Of a DNA stretch of 64,000 nucleotides, positions 51,117-61,924 are shown piece after piece. Position 1 is the first letter of the stretch, and the number at the start of each line of letters is the position of its first letter. The notes under the pieces were generated by a model, which was not told where the DNA came from, searched no databases, and worked only from the letters and a program-made list of their open reading frames with translations. A program made the position numbers and the translations under genes. Source of the stretch: Sphaerisporangium corydalis (GTDB lineage Bacteria; Actinomycetota; Actinomycetes; Streptosporangiales; Streptosporangiaceae); contig NZ_JANZYP010000002.1 of NCBI RefSeq assembly GCF_025506355.1, positions 1 through 64,000 on the forward strand, given 5' to 3'.

Positions 51117-52411
51117 CAATCGCACTCCGCTACGCCGCCCGCTCGGACGTCGGCCTCCTCCGCGAAGGAAACGAGGACTCGGCGTACGCGAGCCCGCGCC
51201 TGCTCGCCGTCGCAGACGGTATGGGCGGGCACGCTCACGGTGAGGTGGCCAGTTCGGTCGCCATCACCGCGTTGTCGTCCCTCGACCGGGACGCGTCCGG
51301 GGGTGACCTGCTCAGCGCCATCGAGGCCGCGGTGCGCGACGCCAACCGCAAACTGCACGAGATGGTCGGCCGTGATCCCAGCCTCAAGGGCATGGGCACC
51401 ACCCTCACGGCCATGCTCTGGTCAGGCACCCGCGTCGCCCTCGTCCACGTCGGCGACTCCCGCGCCTACCTTCTCCGCAACGGCGAGCTGTACCAGATCA
51501 CCCACGATCACACCCTGGTGCAGTCGCTCGTTGACGACGGAAGGATCACGCAGGAGGAAGCCGCCAGCCATCCGCAGCGTTCGATCCTGCTCCGGGCCCT
51601 CGACGGGAGCGGCGAGGTCGACCCCGACCTCTCGCTGCGCGAGGCCCAGATCAACGACCGCTACCTTCTCTGCTCCGACGGTCTCTCCAGCGTGGTCAGC
51701 GCCGAGACCCTGCACCACACCCTGACCACCGTCGAGGAACCGGAGTCGGTGGTCCGCCAGCTCATCGACCTCGCCAACCGAGGCGGCGGTCCCGACAACA
51801 TCACCTGCATCGTCGCCGACGTCGTGGAGATCGAGGAGGGCCAGGTGGTCGCGGGGGACGCCGCGGTGGTGGGCGCCGCCGGTTCCAACCGCCTCCGCTC
51901 CCAGCCTCCCGACACACCGGCGGGACGCGCGTCCACGATCACCGCTCCCCAGCCCGTGATCGTGGACGACGACCTCGACGATCGGCCCGTGGGCGGCCCG
52001 GCGGCCAACGCCGTGGCCGCCCCGCGGCGCGTCAGGCGCCGGCGGCTGTGGCCCATCGCGGTGACGGCGCTCATCCTGATCGTCGTCGTCGTGGGCGGCG
52101 GGGGCTACTTCGGCTACAAGTGGACCCAAGATCAGTATTATGTGGGGGCCCAAGGTGACGAGCTGGTCCTGTTTCGCGGAGTCGACAGCACCATCGGACC
52201 GATCCAACTGAACTCCGTGGCCCAGAGCACCGGCCTTTCGGTGTCCTCGATCCCCGAACCGGAGCGCGAGCAGGTGCGGCGAGGCATCCCCGTGGCCAAC
52301 CTCCAGGCAGGACAGACGAAGATCAACGACTTGAAGGCCAAGTCCGGCGGCGACCAGAAGACGACACAGCCGACCGCGACGCCGACCCCCAAGCCCTCGA
52401 GGTCCTCCTAA
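51113..52411 (+). CDS. pstP: PP2C Ser/Thr phosphatase PstP
   Basis: 432 aa. The PP2C domain (1-235) has ARSDVGLLREGNEDSAYASP, VADGMGGHAHGEVASSVAI, THDHTLVQSLVDDG, LLCSDGLSSVVS and GGPDNITCIVADV, with the Asp ligands of the Mn/Mg pair. A disordered linker, one membrane helix (VTALILIVVVVGGGGYFGYK) and an external domain of about 100 aa with a Thr/Pro tail follow. It reverses PknA/PknB phosphorylation. ATG 51113 overlaps fhaB. Confidence 0.96.
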   Translation: MTIALRYAARSDVGLLREGNEDSAYASPRLLAVADGMGGHAHGEVASSVAITALSSLDRDASGGDLLSAIEAAVRDANRKLHEMVGRDPSLKGMGTTLTAMLWSGTRVALVHVGDSRAYLLRNGELYQITHDHTLVQSLVDDGRITQEEAASHPQRSILLRALDGSGEVDPDLSLREAQINDRYLLCSDGLSSVVSAETLHHTLTTVEEPESVVRQLIDLANRGGGPDNITCIVADVVEIEEGQVVAGDAAVVGAAGSNRLRSQPPDTPAGRASTITAPQPVIVDDDLDDRPVGGPAANAVAAPRRVRRRRLWPIAVTALILIVVVVGGGGYFGYKWTQDQYYVGAQGDELVLFRGVDSTIGPIQLNSVAQSTGLSVSSIPEPEREQVRRGIPVANLQAGQTKINDLKAKSGGDQKTTQPTATPTPKPSRSS

Positions 52412-53794
52412 GTGAGTGCCGTCGACGCCGCCGAGGCCATCCCCATGACCGCCAAACGGCGGGGGGCGCAGCTCGTCATGCTCGCCTTCGCCGTGGCGAT
52501 CGTCATGGTCGCCTATGCCAACGTCGGCCTGGGCAAGGACGGCAAGGTCCCCGCGGGCATGCTGACCTACGGCCTCGGGCTGGGCGGCGTGATGCTCGCC
52601 GCCTACCTCGTGCTGGCCAGGTTCGCCCCCTGGGCCGATCCTCTCGTGCTTCCGCTGGTCACCCTGGTGAACGGCCTCGGGCTGGTGATGATCTACCGCA
52701 TCGAGCAGGCCGTGCCGAAGCTGGCCTCCGCCAGCACCCAGCTCTTCTGGACCGCCCTCGGGGTCGTCATGTTCTCCGTCACGCTCATCGTGCTGCGTGA
52801 CCACCGGGCGCTCCAGCGTATGACCTACACCGCCGGATTCGTGGGCCTCGGGCTGCTGATCCTCCCTCTGCTGCCCTTCGTGGGCAGGGAGATCAACGGC
52901 GCCCGCATCTGGGTCAGCGTCGGCGGGTTCTCCATCCAGCCGGGCGAGTTCGCCAAGCTGGCCCTGGTCATCTTCTTCGCCGGCTACCTGGTCGCCAAGC
53001 GCGACGTGCTGGCGCTCGCCGGGCGCCGCCTGCTCTTCATCGACCTGCCCCGCGCCCGCGACCTCGGCCCCGTGCTCATCACCTGGGTGGTCAGCGTCGG
53101 CGTGCTGGTCCTGGAGAAGGACCTCGGCACCTCGCTCCTGCTGTTCGGCGCCTTCATCGCGATGCTCTACATCGCCACGCAGCGCACCTCCTGGGTGCTC
53201 ATCGGCCTGCTGCTCTTCATCGGCGGCGCGGGCGTGGCGGGCGCGCTGTTCAGCCACGTCGGCGCCCGGTTCCAGGTGTGGCTCGACCCCTCGAGCCAGG
53301 CGCTGTACGACCTGCCGTTCGGCGGCAGCTACCAGCTCATGCAGGGCCTGTTCGGCATGGGCTCGGGCGGCATCCTCGGCACCGGGCTCGGCCAGGGCCA
53401 CCCCGACCTGATCCCGCTGTCGTTCTCCGACTTCATCTTCTCCGCGACCGGCGAGGAGCTCGGGCTCACCGGCCTGATGGCCCTGCTCATGGTGTACGCC
53501 CTGGTCGTCGAGCGCGGCCTGCGTACGGCGGTGGCCGCGCGCGACCCGTTCAGCAAGCTTCTGGCGGGCGGGTTGTCGTTCATCCTCGCCTGGCAGGTCT
53601 TCATCATCGTCGGTGGCGTGACCAACCTCATCCCGCTCACCGGACTGGTCACACCGTTCATGTCGCAGGGCGGATCCGCCCTCCTGGCTAACTGGATCCT
53701 TATCGCACTGCTGGTACGCATGTCAGACGCCGCACGCCGGCCGCCGCCGCAAGCCATCCAGGACGAGGGACTGACGCAGGTGTTCAAGCGATGA
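52412..53794 (+). CDS. rodA: SEDS peptidoglycan polymerase RodA/FtsW
   Basis: 460 aa with ten membrane helices. SEDS motifs include FVGREINGARIWVSVGGFSI, PGEFAKLALVIFFAGYLVAK and SFSDFIFSATGEELG. It polymerises glycan strands from lipid II with its class B PBP partner, encoded next. The stop of pstP is immediately followed by GTG 52412. In this cluster the gene is called rodA in Mycobacterium. The extracellular loop between helices 7 and 8 has the conserved Asp of the catalytic region. Confidence 0.95.
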   Translation: MSAVDAAEAIPMTAKRRGAQLVMLAFAVAIVMVAYANVGLGKDGKVPAGMLTYGLGLGGVMLAAYLVLARFAPWADPLVLPLVTLVNGLGLVMIYRIEQAVPKLASASTQLFWTALGVVMFSVTLIVLRDHRALQRMTYTAGFVGLGLLILPLLPFVGREINGARIWVSVGGFSIQPGEFAKLALVIFFAGYLVAKRDVLALAGRRLLFIDLPRARDLGPVLITWVVSVGVLVLEKDLGTSLLLFGAFIAMLYIATQRTSWVLIGLLLFIGGAGVAGALFSHVGARFQVWLDPSSQALYDLPFGGSYQLMQGLFGMGSGGILGTGLGQGHPDLIPLSFSDFIFSATGEELGLTGLMALLMVYALVVERGLRTAVAARDPFSKLLAGGLSFILAWQVFIIVGGVTNLIPLTGLVTPFMSQGGSALLANWILIALLVRMSDAARRPPPQAIQDEGLTQVFKR

Positions 53795-55239
53795 ACGGCA
53801 CGCTCAAGCGAGCCTCGGTGGCCTGCCTGCTCATGTTCGCCCTGTTGATGATCAACATCAACTACCTCCAGGCGGTCAAGGCCGACGACCTGCGCAAGGA
53901 CGGGCGCAACCAGCGGAGCTTCTTCGCCCGCTACCAGAACGAGCGCGGCATGATCACCGCCGGCGGCGAGACGCTCGCCAAGTCCGTCGACGTCGGCGGC
54001 ACGTTCCGGTTCCAGCGCAAGTACGCCGACGGCCCCGTGTACGCGCCCGTCATCGGGTTCTTCGCGCCGGAGAGCGCCCGCGGCATCGAGGACGCCGCGA
54101 ACCAGTACCTCGACGGCACCCACCCCGACCTGTTCGTCCGCCGCACGGTCGACCTGATCACCAGCAAGCCGACCCGCGGCGCGGCCGTCGACCTCACGCT
54201 GGTGCCCAAGGCCCAGAAGGCCGCCTACCAGGACATGAAGCGCAGCGGCAAGCGCGGCGCGGTGGTGGCGATCGACCCGACGACCGGGGCGATCCTGACC
54301 ATGGTGTCGGTGCCGAGCTACGACCCGAGCCCGATGGCCGTCCCCGACAAGGCCAAGGCCGCGGCGGCGTACAACAAGCTCAACGCCGACAAGGACGAGC
54401 CGCTCATCAACCGGGCCATCAGCAAGACGTACGCCCCGGGGTCGACGTTCAAGGTCGTCACCTCGGCCGCGTACCTCAGCGAGGACAGCACGCGCGACGT
54501 CAACACCACGGTGGACGCGCCCGACATCCTGCCGCTGCCCGGCACCACCATCGGCCTGCGCAACTTCCACGGCGAGTCGTGCGGCGGGCGGGCCTCGCTG
54601 ATCGACGCGCTCACGATCTCGTGCAACACGGCGTTCGGCACGATGGGCCTGGAAATGGGCTACGACAAGCTCAGCGAGCAGTCGGCGAAGTTCGGCATCG
54701 GCCAGCCGATGAGCATCCCCCTCGGCGTGGTCAAGAGCGACATCGGCCCCGACGAGGGCAAGGCCGCGCTGGCGCAGACCTCGATCGGGCAGCGCAGCAA
54801 CCAGATGACCCCGCTCCAGATGGCCATGGTGGCCGCCGGCGTCGCCAACAAGGGCAAGGTCATGAAGCCCTACCTGGTGAACAAGATCGTCAGCCCGGAC
54901 GGGGACGAGATCGACGCCGCCCGGCCCCAGGAGCTCGACGAGGCGATCACGCCGGACGTGGCCGACAAGCTCCGCCAGATGATGGTCAACGTGGTGCAGA
55001 ACGGCACCGGCACCGCCGCGCAGCTTCCTGGCATCAGCGTGGCCGGCAAGACGGGCACCGCCGAGACCGCCAAGGGCGCGGCGTCGCATGCCTGGTTCAT
55101 CTCCTTCGCCCCGGCCGAGGACCCGAAGGTCGCGGTCGCGGTGTTCGTCGAGTCCGGCAGCGCCGGCAACGACGCGACCGGCGGCCTGGTGGCCGCGCCC
55201 ATCGCGCACGACGTCATGCAGGCGGTGCTCGACCGGTGA
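53791..55239 (+). CDS. pbpA: Class B penicillin-binding protein PbpA
   Basis: 482 aa. One N-terminal membrane anchor, a pedestal region (RYQNERGMITAGGETLAKSV), then the transpeptidase domain. Active-site motifs are APGSTFK (Ser nucleophile), ISCNTAF (S-x-N) and GKTGTAE. It cross-links the strands that RodA makes. ATG 53791 overlaps rodA by four bases, as expected for partners needed together. Its end overlaps pknA by four bases. Confidence 0.96.
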   Translation: MNGTLKRASVACLLMFALLMININYLQAVKADDLRKDGRNQRSFFARYQNERGMITAGGETLAKSVDVGGTFRFQRKYADGPVYAPVIGFFAPESARGIEDAANQYLDGTHPDLFVRRTVDLITSKPTRGAAVDLTLVPKAQKAAYQDMKRSGKRGAVVAIDPTTGAILTMVSVPSYDPSPMAVPDKAKAAAAYNKLNADKDEPLINRAISKTYAPGSTFKVVTSAAYLSEDSTRDVNTTVDAPDILPLPGTTIGLRNFHGESCGGRASLIDALTISCNTAFGTMGLEMGYDKLSEQSAKFGIGQPMSIPLGVVKSDIGPDEGKAALAQTSIGQRSNQMTPLQMAMVAAGVANKGKVMKPYLVNKIVSPDGDEIDAARPQELDEAITPDVADKLRQMMVNVVQNGTGTAAQLPGISVAGKTGTAETAKGAASHAWFISFAPAEDPKVAVAVFVESGSAGNDATGGLVAAPIAHDVMQAVLDR

Positions 55240-56672
55240 GCTTCGCCAACCGGACGCTGAGCGACCGCTACCGGCTGACCGCTCGCATCGCGACCGGCGG
55301 CATGGGCGAGGTCTGGCGCGCGTCCGACGAGCTGCTGCGCCGGGAGGTCGCGGTCAAGCTCCTGCGCCAGCACGTGGCCGCCGACCCCGAGTTCCGCGAG
55401 CGCTTCCACAACGAGGCGCGGATCACCGCCGGTCTCGCCGACCCCGGGATCGCCCAGGTCTTCGACTACGGCGAGCAGGACGAGATCGCCTACCTGGTGA
55501 TGGAACTGGTCCCGGGCGAGCCGCTGTCGGCGGTCCTCGCCCGCAACACCACGCTCAGCGCCGAGGTCACCCTCGACGTGATCGGCCAGACGGCGCGGGC
55601 GCTGTACACCGCGCACCGCTCGGGCATCATCCACCGGGACATCAAGCCGGGGAACCTGCTCATCACCGAGACCGGCCTCATCAAGATCACCGACTTCGGC
55701 ATCGCGCGCGCCCTCGAGGGGTCGCGGATGACCATGACGGGCACCGTGCTCGGCACCGCCCAGTACGTCAGCCCCGAGCAGGCCTCCGGCAGCCTCCTGA
55801 CCCCGTCGACCGACATCTACTCGCTCGGCATCGTGGCGTACGAGTGCCTGGCGGGCCGGCCGCCGTTCACGGCGGACAACCAGGTGGCGATCGCCATCCT
55901 CCACCTCAACGAACAGGTCCCGCCGCTTCCCGCGAGCGTGCCCAGGCCGGTGCGCGACCTGGTCATGGCCATGCTGGCCAAGAGCCCCGACCACCGCCCG
56001 GCCACCACGCGGGAGCTGGCCGACCGGGCGATGGTGCTGCGCGACTCGCTCGCCACCGCCAGCGCCGCCGATCTGAGCATGTTCACCGACCCGTCGGGTT
56101 TCGCTGTGCGCGAAGCGCTTGAGCGGTCGGGGGCGTTCGAGCAGCCCGGCGACCCGTTCGCGGGCCTGTACGAGACCGCGGGAGCCGACGTCCCGCCTCC
56201 CGAGCCCACGCGCATCGGCCGCCCGCCGGCCGGTTCGCGGTCGACCGGACGGCCGGCGCCGGCCAGGCGCGGACGGCGGCGCGCCGCCATCGGGCTCGTC
56301 GCCGCCGCCGGTTGCGCGGCCGCGGTCGGGCTCGGCGCCCTGGCGGCGAGCAGCGTCCCTGAGCTGGGCCTTGACACCGGAACGCTGCGGCCCGCCCAGC
56401 CGGTGAGCGGCGAGCCCACCCGGCCCGCCTCCCCCGTGAGGTCGGCCACGACATCGCGACGACCGAAACCGGTGAAGTCTGTCAAGCCGTCGGTGTCACG
56501 GTCGGCTACCGTAAGTACGTCGGCGACACCCACCCGCCGACGGACGCCGACGCCCACTCCGACTCCCACTCCGACCCCGACTCCGACGCCCACACCGACC
56601 CCCACGCCGAGTGAGACGCCAAGCCCCACCTCATCCGCAAGCACCACAATCCCCCCGAACGGGGAGACGTAA
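55236..56672 (+). CDS. pknA: Ser/Thr protein kinase PknA
   Basis: 478 aa. The kinase domain (10-270) contains IATGGMGEVWRASDELLRRE (Gly loop), the VAVKLL Lys, HRDIKPGNLL (catalytic loop), KITDFGIARA and GTAQYVSPEQA. One membrane helix is at about 350-370 (AAIGLVAAAGCAAAVGLGAL). The outer tail is Pro/Thr-rich and ends in a stretch of T-P dipeptides. It has no PASTA domain, unlike PknB. GTG 55236 overlaps pbpA by four bases. It phosphorylates division and wall-synthesis proteins in mycobacteria. Confidence 0.94.
   Translation: MSFANRTLSDRYRLTARIATGGMGEVWRASDELLRREVAVKLLRQHVAADPEFRERFHNEARITAGLADPGIAQVFDYGEQDEIAYLVMELVPGEPLSAVLARNTTLSAEVTLDVIGQTARALYTAHRSGIIHRDIKPGNLLITETGLIKITDFGIARALEGSRMTMTGTVLGTAQYVSPEQASGSLLTPSTDIYSLGIVAYECLAGRPPFTADNQVAIAILHLNEQVPPLPASVPRPVRDLVMAMLAKSPDHRPATTRELADRAMVLRDSLATASAADLSMFTDPSGFAVREALERSGAFEQPGDPFAGLYETAGADVPPPEPTRIGRPPAGSRSTGRPAPARRGRRRAAIGLVAAAGCAAAVGLGALAASSVPELGLDTGTLRPAQPVSGEPTRPASPVRSATTSRRPKPVKSVKPSVSRSATVSTSATPTRRRTPTPTPTPTPTPTPTPTPTPTPSETPSPTSSASTTIPPNGET
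56540..56615 (+). repeat. TPTP-coding low-complexity repeat in pknA
   Basis: A six-base unit, ccgacn with third-base changes, encodes a run of about 14 Thr-Pro pairs in the extracellular tail of PknA. Third positions vary, so simple slippage is limited. Thr/Pro stretches like this are common O-mannosylation sites in actinobacterial envelope proteins. Confidence 0.75.
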
Positions 56673-56745
56673 TGCGGCGCGGGGTCGATGATGGACACCG
56701 GCAGCCGCACCGCGGGCCGGTACCCAAGATGAACGGCAAGGGACA

Positions 56746-58590
<1,845 letters not shown>

Positions 58591-58605
<15 letters not shown>

Positions 58606-58624
58606 CGGATTTCGGCAACTGACG
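58591..58624 (+). repeat. 17-bp tandem duplication at the pknB stop
   Basis: gatttcggcaactgacg occurs at 58591-58607 and again at 58608-58624. The first copy holds the pknB stop TGA. The second is now untranslated. It is a local duplication. Confidence 0.9.
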
Positions 58625-58650
58625 CCGCCGGGCACCGGCAGGCCCGGCGA

Positions 58651-58690
58651 AGCGAAAGCCTCTCCCTCGTCGAGGGAGAGGCTTTCTCGC
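58651..58690 (+). terminator. Terminator of the pkn operon
   Basis: The arms gaaagcctctccctcg (58654-58669) and cgagggagaggctttc (58671-58686) are perfect over 16 bp. It stands 45 bp past the pknB stop and before the convergent amidotransferase gene. TTTCTCGC follows. It probably stops transcription from both sides. Confidence 0.9.
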
Positions 58691-58816
58691 TATGAAAGTC
58701 ACTGGTGAGGCACGCGCGATCGGCGTCTCCACCACCAGAACAGAGAAGAGGATCTCCGCCGCTCGGGGGCGACGGCGGAGACCCTCACTCGGTAGTCGTC
58801 CCAAAGCCCTCCGGCG

Positions 58817-59389
58817 TTACACGATCTGGCCAAGCCAATTGGAAAGAAGTCGGTGGCCGTGCTCGGAGAGCACCGACTCGGGGTGGAACTGCACTCCCTC
58901 GACGCGCGCGAACCGGTGCCGGAGCCCCATGATCACGCCCGATTCGGCGACGGCGCTGACCGCGAGGACGTCGGGCACGGTGCCGGGCACCACCGCCAGG
59001 GAGTGGTAGCGGGTCATGGTGACCGGCGAGGGGATGCCCTCGAAGACGCCCTTGCCATCGTGGGTGATCTCGCTGGTGCGGCCGTGCATCAGCTCGGGCG
59101 CGCGGGCCACGACGCCCCCGTAGGCCACGGCGATGGCCTGGTGGCCGAGGCAGACGCCGAGCAGGGGCAGGTCGCGCTCGGCGCAATAGCCCACCAGGGG
59201 GACGCTGACCCCGGCGTCCTCGGGCGTGCCGGGACCGGGGCTGATGACCACCCCGTCGAAGCCCTCGGCGTCCTCGGCGCGCACGCGGTCCCTCGGCCGC
59301 ACCTCGCACTCGGCGCCGAGACCGCGGAGGTACTGCACGATCGTGTGGACGAAGCTGTCGTGGTTGTCCACGACGAGCACGCGGGTCAT
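58817..59389 (-). CDS. Class I glutamine amidotransferase, PabA/TrpG type
   Basis: 190 aa. The glutaminase triad is visible: Cys in LLGVCLGHQAIAVAYGG, and His and Glu in VEGVQFHPESVLSEHG. The start MTRVLVVDNHDSFVHTIVQY is typical of PabA/TrpG. It supplies ammonia to make aminodeoxychorismate or anthranilate. The synthase subunit is not adjacent, so folate or tryptophan cannot be decided. The same gene lies beside pknB and crgA in other actinomycetes. ATG 59389 overlaps the upstream small gene (ATGA). Confidence 0.93.
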   Translation of the reverse strand: MTRVLVVDNHDSFVHTIVQYLRGLGAECEVRPRDRVRAEDAEGFDGVVISPGPGTPEDAGVSVPLVGYCAERDLPLLGVCLGHQAIAVAYGGVVARAPELMHGRTSEITHDGKGVFEGIPSPVTMTRYHSLAVVPGTVPDVLAVSAVAESGVIMGLRHRFARVEGVQFHPESVLSEHGHRLLSNWLGQIV

Positions 59390-59544
59390 GGGCCCACGGT
59401 CACCCGGTCGACGGGCACGTGCGGCTCCAGCATGGGGAACACGACACACCAGAGTACGACCCCCGCGGCACCGGCCAGCACCAGCACCGTCACCAGCTTG
59501 ACCCCGGTGCCGCCGGGGATGATCCGCCAGATCCATCCGTACAT
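59386..59544 (-). CDS. 52-aa small membrane protein
   Basis: A short gene: MYGWIWRIIPGGTGVKLVTV, then one hydrophobic helix LVLAGAAGVVLWCVVFPML and a short tail. The ribosome site GAGGAGGG lies 4 nt before ATG 59544, and the stop overlaps the amidotransferase start by four bases. These features make it a real gene. Similar tiny membrane genes stand here in related genomes, from memory. The role may be in the envelope, next to sortase and CrgA. Confidence 0.8.
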   Translation of the reverse strand: MYGWIWRIIPGGTGVKLVTVLVLAGAAGVVLWCVVFPMLEPHVPVDRVTVGP

Positions 59545-59568
59545 GGGACCCTCCTCGCTGGAACCGTG

Positions 59569-60192
59569 TCAGGCGTCGTCCCGGGTGCCCGCCAGGACGC
59601 CGAAGACGACGAGCCGCTGCCGGGCGGAGTACTCCGGGTGGCAGGTGGTCAGGGTGATCACGGCCTTGGACGGCGTCCTGTCCGGATGGCCGGGGACCGG
59701 GGCGATGACGTCCACGTCGGCCGGGTCCACGACCTGCTTGCCGGAGACCCGGTAGGTGTACCGCCGCCCGGTGGAGTCGATGATGATCTCGTCGCCGCGC
59801 CGGAGCTCGTCGATCCGGTTGAAGGGGGCGGCGTACGTCGTGCGGTGCCCGGACAGGACGAAGTTGCCGACCCCGCCGGGCATCGCCGTGCCGGGGTAGT
59901 GTCCCGGTCCCCGGCGCAGGTCCTCGGTGGTGACGCCCTCAAGGACGGCGTACTCGTAGTCGCGGCCGAGCCGGGGGATCCGGATGAGCCCGACCGTGCC
60001 CGCGCGGACGTGGGCCGGCCGGTTCCCGTGGGCGGCGGTCCCGGCCCTGGCGTCGCGCAGCTCGCGCTTGAGCACGCGCTGGTACCACTCGGTGTAGGAG
60101 CTGGTCCCCCACAGCAGGTAGCCGCAGAACAGGAGCATCACCAGGCCGGCGGTGACGCTCAGTTCACCGCAGGCCCGAAGCAGCGCCCTCAC
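59569..60192 (-). CDS. Class E sortase
   Basis: 207 aa. An N-terminal membrane helix (VTAGLVMLLFCGYLLWG) anchors the catalytic domain. Catalytic His is in LSGHRTTYAAPFNRI, Cys in ITLTTCHPEYSARQRL, and Arg in the same block (SARQR). TxTTCHP is the class E signature; those enzymes prefer LAxTG and anchor proteins such as the chaplins. GTG 60192 starts it. It lies 24 bp from the small membrane gene, same strand. Confidence 0.94.
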   Translation of the reverse strand: MRALLRACGELSVTAGLVMLLFCGYLLWGTSSYTEWYQRVLKRELRDARAGTAAHGNRPAHVRAGTVGLIRIPRLGRDYEYAVLEGVTTEDLRRGPGHYPGTAMPGGVGNFVLSGHRTTYAAPFNRIDELRRGDEIIIDSTGRRYTYRVSGKQVVDPADVDVIAPVPGHPDRTPSKAVITLTTCHPEYSARQRLVVFGVLAGTRDDA

Positions 60193-60517
60193 GCGGCAGG
60201 CGGCATGATCATGAGATGTCCGGACCCGGGATCGGCGGCGCGCGGAGCACGCCCTGGCCGGTCAGCGTATTCACCGGGGACGGGCGCGGGTCCGGCGACA
60301 CCCGGGGCCTTGACCCGGATTTTGCCCTCGCGGCCGGGTCCGCGGTCATGCGGAGCCCGGAATGCCATGATTTCGGGCTGTGATAACGAGCTTGTCCGGC
60401 CGGGAATCACCGTTCGCGTCCCGCGCCGACTAGGCTTACTCGGGTCTTCACACCCCAGCGACTACGCTGGCTGCCACAGCCCGCGACACCGCGCGGGTCC
60501 CCACCAGGAGAGCTGCC
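60193..60517. other. Intergenic region between sortase and crgA
   Basis: This 325-bp divergent gap should hold promoters for both sides. A minus-strand open frame (60189-60368 from an ATG) would overlap the sortase start by GTGA, but its Pro/Gly/Ala-rich product resembles nothing and lacks a ribosome site. TACGCT at 60465-60470 is a possible -10 box for crgA. No RNA gene is seen. Confidence 0.4.
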
Positions 60518-60763
60518 GTGCCCAAGTCCAACACCCGCAAGAAGGCGGTCTACACTCCGCCGCAGAAGTCGCAGCAGATCAAGGTGAGCCCCCGCTGGCT
60601 GGCACCGGTCATGGTCGCGTCGTGGATCATCGGCATCCTGTGGATCGCGGTGTTCTACATCGCGCCGAACACGCCCGGCATCGCCACGCTCGGCAACTGG
60701 AACCTGCTGGTGGGCTTCGTCCTGATCATCTTCGGCGTCGTCCTGTCCACGCGCTGGCGATAG
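60518..60763 (+). CDS. crgA: Cell division protein CrgA
   Basis: 81 aa, two membrane helices (WLAPVMVASWIIGILWIAVF and LLVGFVLIIFGVVLSTRWR). The N terminus MPKSNTRKKAVYTPPQKSQ and the conserved PGI..LGNWN loop (TPGIATLGNWN) match CrgA. It recruits FtsI and FtsQ in Mycobacterium and coordinates septation in Streptomyces. GTG 60518. The location beside pknB, amidotransferase and sortase is the classical one. Confidence 0.95.
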   Translation: MPKSNTRKKAVYTPPQKSQQIKVSPRWLAPVMVASWIIGILWIAVFYIAPNTPGIATLGNWNLLVGFVLIIFGVVLSTRWR

Positions 60764-60801
60764 CGGCAGGTCAGGGGGCGCGCCCGGCAAGCGGCGGACA
60801 T

Positions 60802-60823
60802 TTTTCCACAGGTTTTATCCACA
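60802..60823 (+). promoter_or_regulatory. Two DnaA-box-like sites
   Basis: TTTTCCACA (60802-60810) and TTATCCACA (60815-60823) are direct repeats. The second matches the strict DnaA box. They lie in the convergent gap after crgA. Two boxes are too few for an origin; they could titrate DnaA or be chance outliers of the nearby oriC. Confidence 0.5.
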
Positions 60824-60855
60824 ACCTGGGGAAGCAGCCCGCCGGCGGGCGGCCC

Positions 60856-61731
60856 CTAAACTCCCATCGGGCTCAGGAACACCACGATCAGCACGCACGC
60901 CGCGAGCACCGCCAGTCCCGTGCCGAGCTGGAAGGCCTTGCGGTTGCGCTCGGGCGCGTAGGCGAACAGCGCGGTGACGATCGCGCCGACGACCAGGCCG
61001 CCGAGGTGGCCCTGCCAGCTGATCCCCGGGATGACGAAGGTCAGCACCGCGTTGATCCCGATCAGCCAGAGCACGCCACGCGCGTCGTACCCGAGGCGGC
61101 GGGCGACCACGAACATGGCCCCGAACAGGCCGTAGATCGCGCCTGAGGCCCCGACGGCGTAGTCGCCGAACAGGTAGACCGCGACCGACCCGCCGAGCGC
61201 GGCCAGCAGGTACACCGAGAGGAACCGCAGCGAGCCGAGCATCCTCTCCAGCTGCGGGCCGATGACGAACAGCGCCCACATGTTGAACAGGATGTGCCAG
61301 TACGACGGCGGCGGCGCGTGCAGGAAGGCGCCGCTGAACAGCCGCCACCACTGGCCCGCGGCGACATGGTCGGCCGACATCGCGAACCGGTTGACGACCT
61401 CCTGGGCGTTGACCACCTCGGCGAGGTAGACCAGCACGTTGATCGCCATCAGGGTCCACGTCACGAATGGCGTGGTGACCGGCCGGCCGCCGAACGGCGC
61501 CTCCGCCTGGCGGATGTTCCTGCTGCCGTCGCGCACGCACTCCACGCACTGGTGGCCGACCGAGGCGACGCGCATGCAGTCGGGGCAGATCGACCGGTCG
61601 CAGCGCTGGCACCGCACGTAGGTCTCGCGGTCGGGGTGCCGATAGCAGGTGGGAACGGCGTCCTTCGGCTCAGGCTGTGCCTGGCCCTCGGGCCGGTCCG
61701 ACGGGTTCGGGTGATCTGGCTGAGTGGTCAT
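60856..61731 (-). CDS. Rhomboid protease with zinc finger
   Basis: 291 aa. An N-terminal treble-clef-like finger has CYRHPDRETYVRCQRCDRSI then CPDCMRVASVGHQC. Six membrane helices follow. Catalytic Ser is in GASGAIYGLFGAMF, and His in GHLGGLVVGAIV. WHILFNMWALFVIG is the conserved N-rich helix. It cleaves within membrane helices. Such B-box/finger rhomboids are typical of actinobacteria; natural substrates are unknown. ATG 61731. Confidence 0.93.
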   Translation of the reverse strand: MTTQPDHPNPSDRPEGQAQPEPKDAVPTCYRHPDRETYVRCQRCDRSICPDCMRVASVGHQCVECVRDGSRNIRQAEAPFGGRPVTTPFVTWTLMAINVLVYLAEVVNAQEVVNRFAMSADHVAAGQWWRLFSGAFLHAPPPSYWHILFNMWALFVIGPQLERMLGSLRFLSVYLLAALGGSVAVYLFGDYAVGASGAIYGLFGAMFVVARRLGYDARGVLWLIGINAVLTFVIPGISWQGHLGGLVVGAIVTALFAYAPERNRKAFQLGTGLAVLAACVLIVVFLSPMGV

Positions 61732-61924
61732 CGCCTGTTCGAGGCCCCTTCGCCTGTGCGCTTAGTCCACAGACTGCCACCCTATTCACGCCTCCGGGCA
61801 CCCCGCGCCATGCGGCCCTGCGCGAAATCGCCCGGGAGGGCCGCTCCCGGCGGCCTCCGGTCGCCCGGGGCCGCCTGGGAGGGCCCGTCACGCGGGACCG
61901 CGCCCGCGCCTTAGAGCCGTGGGC

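Noticed and set aside
51422-53401. 659-codon minus-strand open frame
   Set aside because: It is antisense to pstP and rodA, which are firmly identified; the product is His/Asp/Gly-rich noise.
60189-60410. Small minus-strand gene overlapping the sortase start
   Set aside because: The GTGA overlap is tempting, but there is no ribosome site and the product is low-complexity.
60802-60823. Origin of replication
   Set aside because: Only two boxes, with no dnaA/dnaN context or AT-rich unwinding region.
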